From the NCBI GenBank assembly GCA_001598975.1, contig BBXU01000486.1, positions 1-64,000 of the forward strand: a stretch of 64,000 bases of DNA. Direction: 5' to 3'. A program made the translations under genes and the position numbers. This DNA is from Parachlorella kessleri (taxonomy: Eukaryota > Chlorophyta > Trebouxiophyceae > Chlorellales > Chlorellaceae). Positions within the stretch are counted from its first letter, which is position 1. Each line of letters starts with the position of its first letter. Below, one piece after another: positions 46,401 to 58,000 of this stretch. Under the pieces are notes generated by a model that was not told the DNA's origin, did not search any database, and saw nothing but the letters and a program-made list of their open reading frames with translations.

Positions 46401-49400
46401 AGCATGACACCGGTGAGCCTCGGCATGCCAAGCTCGTCGGTGTCATGCCATGCTGGGTGTTGGGAGGGAGAGGTTCTATAGCAGAGACTTCACCTGGATG
46501 AGGTCTGCCACGCCTCCCCTGTCGCCAGCAGACATGCCGTCCACCTCGTCCATGATCAGGCACAGCTGCAGCACAACAAGGGGCGGTTTCCAAGCACAAC
46601 AGCTTGAATTCACGTAGTCTTCATCCCAGCAGCGGGCTTTCGAAGGCAAATCCCGTCACATCCACCAACACCCGCCCACCTTGTGCCCAACCCAGCAACA
46701 GCTGTCACTCGCTGGAAGTCATTGCACACAAAGTTCAAATAGTTCAGTTGAATGAACTTGGAGCATGCTGAGCGCACATGAAGCCCCACACCAGCAACTA
46801 CCACAACCAGCGGCCTGCCCCCACCCACCCACCTTCTTGCGCCTGCCGTGCACGTCATACGACACCGCCCTGTTGGTGGACAGCTCCTTCACGGCGTTGG
46901 CCAGCTTGCCGCCCACGCCCTTCACCACCGCAGCGTCAGCCTTGCCACGGGTGTCGCTTGCATTCACCTGCAGGCGACGACAAAAGGCGCAGGATGGGCG
47001 CAGACACCAGCGTGGCTTTGTCGTTGCAGCCAAGCTGGCTTCGTGCGTCTCCCCTTGCCCTGGTGGCTTGCAAGACAGGATGGCAGCAGGCCTTCACTGC
47101 GTATGGGCCTGCTATCAATGCCCAGCTGGGGGCACAGTCTTCTCACCAAAGTTGCCAAACAGCTTCCAGGCACTTAGGCCGTCCAAGGGCACCGGCATCA
47201 GCGGCCACCCTGCCAGAAGAAAGTCCTGCACCCCTCATGCCGCCCTCCCATTGCCCCTGCCTACCGCCCCGGCACAACAGAACACAAGATTTCCACCTTG
47301 TGACATTTGCAACTTGCACAAGCGCACCTCCACGGGCTCATAGCCCAGGGCTCTGCATACAATGAGCGCTGAGGTCGTCTTGCCAATGCCCGGCGGCCCA
47401 CTGAGCAGCACAGCCTTCTTCTTCAGGTCAGCCACCAGCTTCTCCCGCTTGCTGCAGGGAGTTAGCACCCAAGGGGGAGTCAATACCTTCTTTTGCCCTT
47501 GAGCCGCCGCTGCACCAGCTTCCCGGTCTTGCTAACTAGCCCTAGCACGCTGCCTTCAATAGCGTACATACAAAGGGAGGGCCCACATCTTGGTGACCAA
47601 AAACTGGATGTGGAGTTAGGAAGGAGCACCCAGGCCAACCACTGGAAGCCACCACCCAACACCCACCACGTGTCCTTTGATTTCCCCAGCGCCACCTTGC
47701 ATCTACCCAGTCCCCATTGAACTGTCGGAGCTTATATCCCAGTCCAGCGGCCGGCTGCGCGGCTGCACATGCCACATGCGGCCACACAACCTAGTGCACG
47801 TGCGCACAACACTCACGGGCCGGAGCCTGAGCCGGGCGGCGGCTGCGGCTCCTGCCCATGCAGCTGCACCAGCTCCCAGTCCTTGAGCCACTGCTGGAGC
47901 GTGGCCACCAGCCCGTTGTTGCCCACCAGCTCGTGGAAGATCTTGGGCCGCCACTTCTCAACCCACAGCTCGTTGCCTGCCGCGGCAGGCGCCGCAGCGG
48001 CGGCTCCGCCCGCGGCGGCGCCGCCGCTGGGCGCTGCGGCGCCTGGGGCGCGGCCCATGCTGTTGAGTGCTGCGAGCGCTGAGGTGGGCTGCTGGGGTCG
48101 GGCCCCGCCATAGAAGCTGGGGGCGCCCAACGGGGCTGCAGCAGGCAGCAGGCAGCAGCGGGGGCCGTGGCGAGACAGATTACCTCGACTCGCAAGGGCT
48201 AGGAGAGCTAGGGCTCAGCTTGCCTGGAGACCAACACCCTAGGCAGGAGACAATAGCACAGACAGCTGACGCATGCAGCACGGCGGTCTGCACGGCTCCC
48301 AATAGCAACACCAGCGTACTGGATGACACGCCGCTGCCACATATCGTAGGTCCTATGCCCTTCATCTCAACTTAGTCTACAGCGATTGCACAGCATGCTA
48401 GCCTCACCTGCAGGCTGTGGCTCCTGCTTGGCGCCCTTCACGGCCTGCCCTTGCTGCTGCTGCTTTTGATCTGGCTGCTGCTGCCCTGCAGGCTGCTGCT
48501 GCTGGTCCAGATCCATGTCCGTTGCTGCCTGGGGATCGGGTGCTGCCCTCACCAGGGTGAACAGGCCTTCCTCATTGGTGATGCGCACCTGCAAGGGCAC
48601 AAGCAGTCACGTGCTCGCTTCCAGGCCTACATGAGCAACCCGCTATGCGCAGCAGTGGTCTAGTAGATCAGACTCTTCCGGCATTGCTGCACTTAAAGCC
48701 TTCCCAATGCTGGCCAACCCTTCGCTCTGCAGCACTAAGTAGGTATCTTTGCCGCGGCATTGGATCACTGCCAGGCACGCAGCGCAGTGGAGCCAGTGTG
48801 GCTGCTAGGGATGGAAGCAACAGTGGAGGCCACCCCGGCACCTACGTTGTGCGCCCGTGCCGCTGCAAACTTGGATCGGCCCGAGTACTGGCCAGCCACC
48901 AGGAACGCGGTCCGGCTGCTGACATTGGTCGTCACCTGCGGCCAGCTGGTAAGGACTGCAAGGGTCAGGGGCACAACGACCAACAGAGGCCGCCTGCTGT
49001 CCCGCCACACATCCTTGGCAGTATCCTCTGCTGCCATGGTAGCAACAAGGGCGAGCCTTACCTTGCCCCCGTGTCGCAACAAGGGCGAGCCTTACCTTGC
49101 CCCCGTGGCGCTTGACAAAGTCAGCAGCCTCCTCGCGCTTCAAGGAGTCAAGCACCCCGGTGAACACAAAAGTCTTGCCGGTCAGGCAGTCGGGGTGCCC
49201 TCTGGGGGGCTCCTGCAGGACACTCATGTAATGCTATAAGAGTCAGTGTCGCCACTATGACGTGCTACTTTTGCTGGCAAGGTGCTTAGGCCATACATAG
49301 ATGGCAGATGTTACTGCCCTCGTCCAAGGCTTTCAGGTGAGTGCTGACACCAGGCGATTTTGACTGCCACACAAAGCCAGCCTGCCTGCCCTAGCTAGCT

Positions 49401-51197
49401 TCTCAGACAGGCGCACCTTCACAACTGGCCCCGCCGGCCACCATACCCCGCCATGGCACGCCGCCACCCACCCTCCCACCAAAAAGCAATGGAGCACGGG
49501 TAGTTCTGATGCAAACAAGTTCCGCATGTGAAACAAAAAGCATGCTGGGCAATCCTGAATGGCTACCCACCTTCTCGTGCCAGTGGGGTGGGTCATCTGA
49601 GGGCCGCTGGTTGAAGGCCCCCTCCGCCATGAAGCTCGTCCCCAGGGCCTCCTCGTCCTCCGGCAGTCCCTTGGCAGCCTCATCCACGGCAGCCACAGCA
49701 GCCAGGGCCTCGTCCGAGAGCCCCTGCAGAGCCTTGGGCACCGCGGCGGCGCCCTTCTTCCTGCCGGAGGCGCCGGCGCCCGCGCCGCTGGCGGGGGCGG
49801 ACTTCTGCCCAACAGGTCAGAGAGGGTTGTCAGAGAGGGAGGGTTGATACTTATGGAAGGAGCGTTGCGAAATGCCGTACAAATGGGAAACCCTTCTTGT
49901 GCGGGCCCAACCTGCTGGCTGACGCTGGCAGGCAGGAATTTGAAGACGGGGGAATAGCCTCGCTATACCAGGTGCCACTTGCCGCCGCTGAGCCTAATAT
50001 TTTTTTTAGGAGCCAAGAGAGCACTGGTCATGTAACCCTCCATCCCAAACTGCAACACCCCCGCCCCCGCCCCCTCCTGTTCCCACCCAGCCGCACCTTT
50101 TGCGCCGGTGTGGCAGCCTTGCCCCGTGACTTCGTCGCCGCGCCCTCGACCCCATCAGGAGCAGCGTCGCCTGCGGCCGCAGCACCAGCTTTTTTGGCAG
50201 GTGTGGCACGCCCGCCCGCCCCTTTCAGCTTCTTGGCTGCAGGCCCCTCCCGCTGCGACCCGTCTTTGCCCTCTGCCTCCAGATCTTGCCCCCAGCCCTC
50301 ATCACTGTCGGTGCCAGCTGTGAGGTCGACTTGGAAGTCCGCGTCTGCTTCGTTATTGAGTTCTACTTCCTCCTGCACTAGCAGCAGCACCAGTGGGGTT
50401 TACGGGTGGTGTGACAGAGCGACGAGCCTGCAGGAGTAGCAATAGCAGCAATGACACAGATGCCCGGAGGCAGCGTCGAATCTGTTGGAGACGGACACGG
50501 CAAGCCTCCAGGGTTGTGGGATTAGGTTTTGTGTCAAGGTAACGGTGTGCAGTAAGTATAGGATGACCTGCCAGCGTGCGACAACCATGCCAGGAACAAT
50601 TATTTGCTGGTAACTCTGGTTCCTGTCCTATAACCGTCAGCTTTGAGGTAGTGGCATGAAAGAGCTGCAGGCAGCAGCGGAGGCCAGCCCTGCAAATGAT
50701 TCTCAAATATTCTGTGTGCTCACCACGTCACTGTCGTCCTCAACAAGTTGCGCCTTCTTGCGCTTTGTAACGGCCGCTACGGGTTTCGCTTTAGATGGTG
50801 AAGCCTTTGCAGCTTTCTTTGCAGCAGCCGGGGAGGCAGCAGCGGGTTTGGCCACTGCTTCTGTCCTTGAAACTGCTGCCGCTGGTGCAGCAGGCTTAGA
50901 TGGGGCTTGAGCTCCTGCTGTAGCAGGTACCGAGCCCTCCTGGCTCTTAGGCTTTTCAGCTGCACCTCCTGGAGGTTGTAAAGGCAGTAGGAAGCAAGCC
51001 TCAGCGCAAGCCCCAGGTTAGCTATATGGGATTGCACAACCTGGGCCGCACGAAGCTAATGTCTTCGCTACCTCGGCTCTCAGGGTGCAGCAACGCTTAC
51101 CTGAGGGCTTCCCTGTGTCACCCTTCTTGAAAAAAAACTTGCGTATATCCGCCTGCAGGGTCGCAGGAGGTCCTTCGTCACCTTGATCGCCGTGCAT
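40444..51197 (-). CDS. RFC1: Replication factor C large subunit (RFC1)
   Basis: About 23 exons and 1100 residues, the usual size. It is the large subunit of the RFC clamp loader that opens PCNA. The N-terminus has a PIP-box-like QADIRKFF. A Lys/Ala-rich linker follows, then the BRCT domain: [20 protein letters not shown] and [18 protein letters not shown], on to [10 protein letters not shown] (49212-48408). The AAA+ core has [17 protein letters not shown], Walker [30 protein letters not shown], Walker [17 protein letters not shown], then [18 protein letters not shown] and [15 protein letters not shown]. The RFC1 C-terminal domain includes [35 protein letters not shown] and [19 protein letters not shown]. 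An acidic run and a Gly/Arg-rich RGRGxG tail end the protein. One junction (42335 to about 41880) is not phase-resolved. Head-to-head with the Mpv17-type gene. Confidence 0.93.
44606..44680 (-). repeat. Partial copy of an RFC1 exon inside the adjacent intron
   Basis: The intron just after the exon 44879-44724 contains a second version of that exon's last 45-50 bp. It encodes [14 protein letters not shown] compared with [14 protein letters not shown] in the exon. The splice donor is destroyed in the copy (CAG-TTGGGG instead of CAG-GTAAGG). Confidence 0.75.
49042..49109 (-). repeat. 34-bp tandem duplication across an RFC1 splice donor
   Basis: Two adjacent 34-bp units, 49042-49075 and 49076-49109, differ at one or two bases. 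Each contains GGGGGCAAG-GTAAGGCTCG on the minus strand. The BRCT exon therefore ends in two equivalent donors, at 49096 and about 49062. Using the second adds 34 nt and shifts the frame. Confidence 0.85.
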
Positions 51198-51599
51198 CGC
51201 ATCTGCTATACCTTGCTGTGGCACAGGTGCCTTACCATGGGGGTTCTATGTAAGCCTTATCTTGGTCCCAGGCTATAGGAACGACTATAAGTTGACCTCA
51301 GCGTAGCCAAAACTGATCTCACATCAGTTCACTGTAAATGATAACGTACAAGGAGTTGGATGCTGTTCTTACAATCCGCCATTCCAACCAGATGGCAGGA
51401 GACCTCCCCCCCCCCGAGCTCTGACTCAAAACAAATACCTGCCAGCTCATCGCCCGTCCCGCGCGGCTACCTCGGTGCAGAGGTTCTCCCACGGAGCCCG
51501 CTGAAGGGATGAGCAAGTTTCTGGTTGTCACTCGTTAATTAAAATCAACCTTAGCACCTACTGCTGAGTTATTTACACTACACACACGCGTTGAGAGTC
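51198..51599. promoter_or_regulatory. Divergent promoter region, RFC1 / Mpv17-type
   Basis: 402 bp between opposing starts. It includes the palindrome TTAATTAA near 51535 and a C-run at about 51408. No TATA box is evident. Confidence 0.45.
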
Positions 51600-52360
51600 A
51601 TGGTGCTGGGTGGGCAGGTTCATGCCGCACGCTTTGGATTTCTCCTACCAGTGCAACGGAGCCTAAACCTTGCAGTGCGCACCTTCCAGCGGCATCCCTT
51701 CTTGGTAAGGCGAAGTGCCTGCGAACGCCCTTGTCAGCACCCTTGCTGCTGGGTAGCTGCAGCTCTAGGGAGCTTGTTGATAGCCTTGCAGTACTGCAGG
51801 TAGCACACGCTTGGACACACTTTCTGTGCACTTGCTCTGCAGGTAAAGACGGTGACGTCGGGGATAGGCTTTGCTGCTGGTGATGCCTTGGCTCAGCTGG
51901 GCAGCAGAAAGCGCGGAACTCCATATGACTACCCTCGCACAGCAAAGATGGCGGTGGCAGGCTGGGTGGCGGCGGGGCCTCTGGGCTACTTCTTCCTGAT
52001 GTGGATGGAGAGGAACATCATGCCCCACGCAGCAGCAAGGTGAGCACCGTCACTGCGGGGTGAGCAAGGCAGATGCAGGTCTCGTCTTGTCTTGGAAAGC
52101 GGTTGGCTGCCGTGCCAGAGGCGTCAGGCGCTCTGGCCTTAGCTTTTGTACAGGCCACTAACACTGACGCCCTCTTCTTCTTCTTCTTTGCATGCAGCCG
52201 CCTGGCGGTCACAACCAAATTCACTCTGGACCAGGTGTTGGGCTGCGCCCTCTGGCATGCCGCGCTGTTGTCGATCCATGAACCTTACCGCAAGGCAGCT
52301 GTGGGGCTGGTGGATCGGGCGCAGCAGTCGGTGGCAGCTCACAGGCCGCAGCTTCTGTAG
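51600..52360 (+). CDS. Mpv17/PMP22-family membrane protein, short form
   Basis: Three exons: 51600-51704, 51843-52039 and 52198-52360, phase-consistent, 154 residues. The order of blocks is that of the Mpv17/PMP22 family: NLAVRTFQRHPFL, TVTSGIGFAAGDALAQLG, YDYPRTAKMAVAGWVAAGPL then GYFFLMWMER, and TTKFTLDQVLGCALWHAALL. Family members are channel-like proteins of the inner mitochondrial, peroxisomal or chloroplast membrane. The usual C-terminal signature (the W-P-Q-N-F-VP block and the final WN-YLS helix) is missing: after HEPYRKAAVGLVD the chain ends in QQSVAAHRPQLL. Family usual length is about 175-280 residues. Either the protein is genuinely short, or a further exon was missed. Start chosen at the first in-frame ATG; the N-terminus could be a mitochondrial leader. 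Confidence 0.75.
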
Positions 52361-53344
52361 GCTGGCCAGCCGATGGCTTGACACCGGGCATGTGCCTTCC
52401 TGGTTTTGCTTGAAGGGCATCTTTATGGAAAGAGGGCTTCAACAGGCGTGGGTGCATGTACAATGGTCTCAGCTTGTCAGCTGTGGGAAGGAATGGGAAT
52501 AGCAGCGGCACAGCTCGCCGCACGGAATGATAGAATTTGATATTTCATTGTGTGGCTCTCTGTATGCACACTGAAGTGGCACCCGCCACACTTGGTTGCT
52601 GGGGCCCTGTGTACTCAGGTTTATGCGAGTGTAAGTGCTGAGCTTCGCATGTAGCGCCATGGGGCCCGGGTCGGGTATTATCTGCCGTATTTCAGTGGCA
52701 GTTTCTCCACTTTTATTAGCGCAGAGTTGAGTCGGATAGTTTCGTTGCTCAGTTCTTGCTGGCAGTGTGCTTTCGCTTGGGTTTACAATCCACAATCCAA
52801 CCTTCCTTGCATATTTTCAAACTTCTTGCCCTGCATATTACGCCCCTCTCAACCATGCTGGCTGGCATTTTGATTATCCTTGGCCTCACGTGAGGTGGTT
52901 ACTGCCTCTTTGTAAGCAATTTTCGGTTCGGATGGCTGTTGAGCGCCGATGGCCATCAAGCGGATGGTTTCTATAGAACAGCAAGTAAGCGCAAGCAAGT
53001 GCAGCTTATTAAGGGTTTGTACACATGTTGAACAGTGCTGACGCCATCAGTAAGAACAATACCTTGAGAGCTGCGACACTGGCAAACGAGCATGCTTCTC
53101 AAGCACTGCTGAAGTTACACAGGCAGCTACTAATGTAGACGGCCACAGGCAATGTAGCTCACTGACAGTGGCACGTCCCTGAGACCAAGGAAACTGTATA
53201 TCAACTCAGCTATGCTCAGCTGTGTGGATATTATGGCTCATGAGAGCCCAAAACACACCCCTTGAGACACCTTTCGGGTTCTCTTTAGTCTTAGTAATGT
53301 GAGGCGCAATGCTAAACTGTGGAGCTCTTTAAGCAGACCTTTAG
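52361..53344. other. Convergent 3' region, no gene seen
   Basis: Nearly 1 kb between the stops of the Mpv17-type gene (+) and the small membrane-type gene (-). I find no continuation of the Mpv17 C-terminal domain here, although I could not search exhaustively. TTACA (TGTAA on the minus strand) at about 53114 could be the polyadenylation signal of the minus-strand gene. Confidence 0.45.
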
Positions 53345-54367
53345 CTAGGTCTTCTTGGTCATGACATGAGCCAGAACACCCAGCGCAGCTCCTGCTGAGG
53401 CGCCGCCCACGATCACCACGGCAGTGGGACCCAGCAGGGTCGCGGCGCCAACGCCACCAATTGCCATACCAGCCTGCAAGGACATGCATGAATGCAGTTG
53501 CTTCCTCCGCTACATATTGAGTGTGGGAGGGACTCGGCTGCAAGGTACTGTGCCAGGGTTCTAGTGTGGGTGTGGTGCTGCCTGGCTAGTAAACACCTGC
53601 ATGTCAAGTGGCACTTGCCTGTGCAATGAGGTCGCAGCGGGACTGGCCCTTGTTATAGTGCAGCCGATAGGCTCGGTCAGCTAATGCGTCTCTCTTGTCC
53701 TCGTACTGGGAAATGCGCAGCACGCCCGCAAGGACTGTACAGCAAGACGACAAATGGCGAGCTGAAGCAGGGGGCTGAAAGACTGATCAAGTGTCATGCA
53801 CCTTATGTGTGATAGACAGAAGCGAGCACCTGACCTCTGCCAGTAAGTGCCAAGGAAGGAGCCAGGGAATCTCTGTGCGCAAATTGCTGGAGAGAAAGCG
53901 TTCTGCATGCGTTCAGCTGCCACTTGTGTTTCCCTTCTCATAGTCATGTGCCCTCAAACTGAAGGTGACAATCTAGCATGCTTACCTGATAAACCCAAGC
54001 CGGCCGCTGCGCTCACCGCCTGAGCCTTGGCCAGCTTTGGCCCCAACCCTTCAACCGTAAACCTCTCTTTGCCTCCGTTCTTGTACACCACGACAGCAGT
54101 TGCCGGGACCACCACAGCCAACCCAAGGACGGAACCAAGCTGCAAGCAAAACTACAAGATATTGGTAGCACGTTTCGAGGACTCCAAGCAAGCAGTGTTG
54201 GGCTAGAGGATTGTAATAAGCACACAGTGTGCTCCCAGGACACCAAGAACTCGAACAAGAGGTGCAGAATCAATCACCTGCACACCCTTGTTCAAGATAT
54301 GCTTCCACAGCCGTAAACCATTAAGGAATACCGAGTCGGAGCTTGGGTCGAAAATGTCGGTGGCCAT
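53345..54367 (-). CDS. Small Gly/Ala-rich membrane-type protein, possibly DUF1757-like
   Basis: Four exons: 54367-54278, 54139-53986, 53734-53619 and 53473-53345; lengths add to 489 bp with phases agreeing, 162 residues. It begins MATDIFDPSSDSVFLNGLRL then WKHILNKGVQ, followed by a hydrophobic LGSVLGLAVVVPATAVVVY segment. The middle is ISQYEDKRDALADRAYRLHY, then NKGQSRCDLIAQ. The C-terminal 42 residues are Gly/Ala-rich and hydrophobic (GVGAATLLGPTAVVIVGGAS, ending HVMTKKT), probably a glycine-zipper-like membrane hairpin. The plan recalls conserved DUF1757-type proteins of plants and protists, but I cannot verify that. The third intron begins with GC (CAG-GCAAGT). Confidence 0.65.
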
Positions 54368-55038
54368 CGGCGCCCGTCGGATCAGTTATATTGCTCAGTC
54401 AGAACTTAAATCGATGGTACCTTTTACATACGGATGTGCAAACGTGCCCTGAGGCCTCACAGGGTGCTTCACGTGTCACCTGTCGTTGTGTACGGGAAGC
54501 GCTGGCGCTTGATGTCACATCCGCATGGCAGGGTAGTAAAAGCTAAATGCACTACTGCTAGTAGCTGTGACCTGTCAGAACTGCATGCAAAGTAGGCTTC
54601 GAGGCTGCCTGAAGTTGCCAAGCCATCATGGATGGTTAGGGACCAGAGTTGCTTAATCCCATCCTCATGTAAAGCAGGTTGCGGAACATGCATCACGCAG
54701 TATATAGCAGCCCGCAGCTCGACAGTGCAGGGGCTGCAGGTGCCAACATTCGTTGCCTGTCTGCTGCCGAAGGATGCAGCCCAATTCATAAGGCTTGCAG
54801 GCCAGGGGCCCGGGCTGCTGAGCTCGCCTGTCTATGTTAGTGGTGCCAAGGCCCACCATACCTGCCTTGGGTGGCCATGGAGCAGCTGATGTCTAGGTGC
54901 GAAGGCAGAGCAATACCGTGCTGGGCAGACTCGCAGAGTGGAGACACCAGCACACTTCCCGAGACCACTCCAAACACACATGTTGAAGCAAAGCCATGCT
55001 GTGATAAGGACAGCGACCGCGTTGGGGAGCCAGGCGAA
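54368..55038. other. Spacer, no gene seen
   Basis: Lies between the 3' end of the CPL3-like gene and the start of the small membrane-type gene, both on -. It should hold a 3' UTR and a promoter. Open frames here (for example 54632-54889) have no features. Confidence 0.45.
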
Positions 55039-58000
55039 CTAAGGCGGCACAGCAAAACGGTGCTCCTCTGCTCTCCTCCAGAGAATGCAAGAGCACTCTA
55101 GCCAGCCTGGGGTTACCACAAACAAGCCGCGCTGCCGAGCCTGCAAAACCTGCATACAAGGCAGGCAAAACAAGCTTGCACAGCAACAGAGCACTCACTG
55201 GACCACAGGCACCCTAAGCCAGCAGGAGGTACCAACCCGTACACTCACCACCCAGCAAGCCCAGTGCATACAACCTATGTGGCAGGGCAGTTCCTTCATG
55301 GGCAAGGACAGGCAGGCCAACAAGCAGCGAGACAGGCAGGTAGACCGAGCAGCGCAGCCAGCCGAAGCGCATCAATGCCAACCTTCTCCGTGCCGCCAGC
55401 CGCAGCAACCACATGGGTGACGCCCGGCTCCATGGAGGTGCAACACCGCGCGCCGAAGTGCTCGGCCATCTGCCAAAGCGGGTGCGTCTGCGGCTGGCGC
55501 TCCAGCGGGAACACACGGCTGAACACAAGTGTCACCCCGCGCAGCACCCGCTGCCGCAACTCCCCCAGCACATGCCGCACGTCCCAGTTGGGGTAGACCA
55601 CGTCGCCCGAGGGCAGTGTGGAGGGCAGCGCCGCCACGGCTGCCAGCACAAGCTTGTGCACACGCAGCAGCACATCCAGTGTGATGGGCAGCATGCCAGC
55701 CTCAAAGCACTCGTCCCTGGTGTCAAGGAAAGGCAGGCAGCAAGGGCAGAGCAGCGATGCTCTCAGCCCAGGAAAGGGAGTATGTGCCAAAGCTCCAAAG
55801 CAAGTTAGGCTTGTTTGACGGCAGGTGTGCCAAGACAAACCACCACAATCCCCATCTAGCAGGAGTGATGCTAACCCTGCCGTGCATCAGCGCAGCAACT
55901 GCTGATGGGCTGTGTAGTCCAAGGCTCAGGAGAATTGCTTGTTGCACAGACACATGGTGTGCAACCACCACTTCCTCCTCTCCCTTCCAGGCGGCCAACC
56001 CCCACAACCCAACTGCCACCATCAGCGACAAAGTATGCAACACGCGGGTGCATGGCACGCCAGGGGTGTGGCTTTCGCACCTGTTGGCCTCAAGCAGCGA
56101 GGGCCTGTTGATGCCCAGCTGCAGGCGCGAGGAGGGGAAATACACATACCGCTCCACCACCACCAGGTTGCGCCGGTGCTGCGACCACACGCTGTGGCTG
56201 TCGTCTACCACAATCGTTACCGCCTCGCGCCCCTCCAAGCCCTGCCACAAAACCCGGGCAAGCCACAGCATGCTCGCAAGTGAGCGGGCCGCTGGTGTAA
56301 TGATGAAAGATCCCGCATGACCAGGTAGCGCTAGTCCGACAAGGCAAGGCGATTGATCGCATACAACAGATTTGGTCAAATTTGTCATGCTATAGGCTAA
56401 CACACACGAGAGCTGCTTGCTTTGATGTGCCACAATACCTGCATGAAGCTCTTGGACTGGTCAGCCTGCATCTCGTCTAGCCGCTCAGCCCCCTGCGCAA
56501 TAATGCGCTGCCCGAAAAGCACTCCAGTGGGGTCTAACAGCTTGGTAACCGCTGCAGCATAGGACTTGTTACCTGCAATCCCAGCACGGCCGCCCAGCAG
56601 TGATGCAAGCATGAGGGGGTGTGCAGCCCGTGGATGAAGGCAAACAAGCAGCAGGCAAGTGCCGGCTGGCTCCACCTCAGCACTTCAAACCTAATGAGGC
56701 CCTCATCCCCCAGTCTGCCACATTCCATGCGTCGCACCCTTTAAGAAATGGAAATGCGAGTGACAGGGAGGGGTCAGAGAGCAGTCAGACAGCAGTGTGG
56801 CGGGTGCCAGCTGCGTCAATTAGTAGGCATCAAAAATACGTAGGCAGTAAAGGCAGTACATAACGGTGTACACTTAGCACCGTCGCACCATTTGTATGGA
56901 TCCACAACTCGTAGTACTGAGCAGCTGTCTGCAGGAATTGCCTCACATTAGGCCGCAACTTGGTCCACATCTGCAGGGAGAAGGCTGTGTTTATTGCCAC
57001 TGTTCACAGCCCCTACTAGCAGGCCCCAGAATCTACCAACCATCCAATGCATCCTGCATTTCCTCGCACAGTAGTACCCATCATAGACACTGCACGGTCC
57101 TGGTGTCACACAGCGCGGATAGTGTAGCAGACATTGTGAGATAACTTCATGTGCCTATGCCCACAACCGCCACTCAAACTGACCCCACTCAACAACAACA
57201 ATAGTGAAAGAGCGCCAGGAACAACCTTTATCTCATCCAGGCGGAAGAGCAGCCTGTCCATCTCTGGTATGCCCGCTTGCTCCTCAGCAGCGCAGCGCCG
57301 CTCCAACCGGTCATGCAGTTCAGGCCCAACCTCAGCATAGCGGGCGCTGTTGAGCAATGTGTGGTCCAGATCCAGCACCAAGCACAGCTTGCCCTGCCTG
57401 TGTGCAGCAGGGCACGCCGACAGTAAGCCAACAGGAGGTGCTTGGCAAACACTGCAGCCAGCGGCTGTGCTGTCGCCGTTGATGCCAGCTGGCTAGCACA
57501 GCATGATGCATGTCTTTGTGCTGAACAACTTTTGGAAGGGTACAGACTTGCATACCAAGGCAGCCAAACATATCATAGACGAGCCCGCTGGACAATGAAA
57601 CCTCCCTCTCAGCAGGTAAATCACCCATACAATGAGGTTCCCACGGCAGGCAGGTTGTGCCATCTGGTGAACCCCGTGACTGTGTTAGTCAGTTGTTGAG
57701 GTGGCAGGCGGTGCGAATAGAGGAGAGCTGGAAGTGAACTGCGCTAGTGTCATGCCTCACACCATTCTAAGCGCAGGCTTAAAAACTTCTCTCATGGAGG
57801 GCCGAGAGGGCCGCCACCACACCAGCACATGCACCTACTCAGCAAGGCGCGGCAAGGCAGTCACCACATATAGGCCCTTAAGGAAGATCAGCAGGTCCCA
57901 GTGGGCAACTGCCTTCCTGGCCAATCTTTATTGCGAAACTGGCACTGACATGAACTGTGTAGGACTGGACCAGATACTGTGAGAGCACACAGCAGACAGG

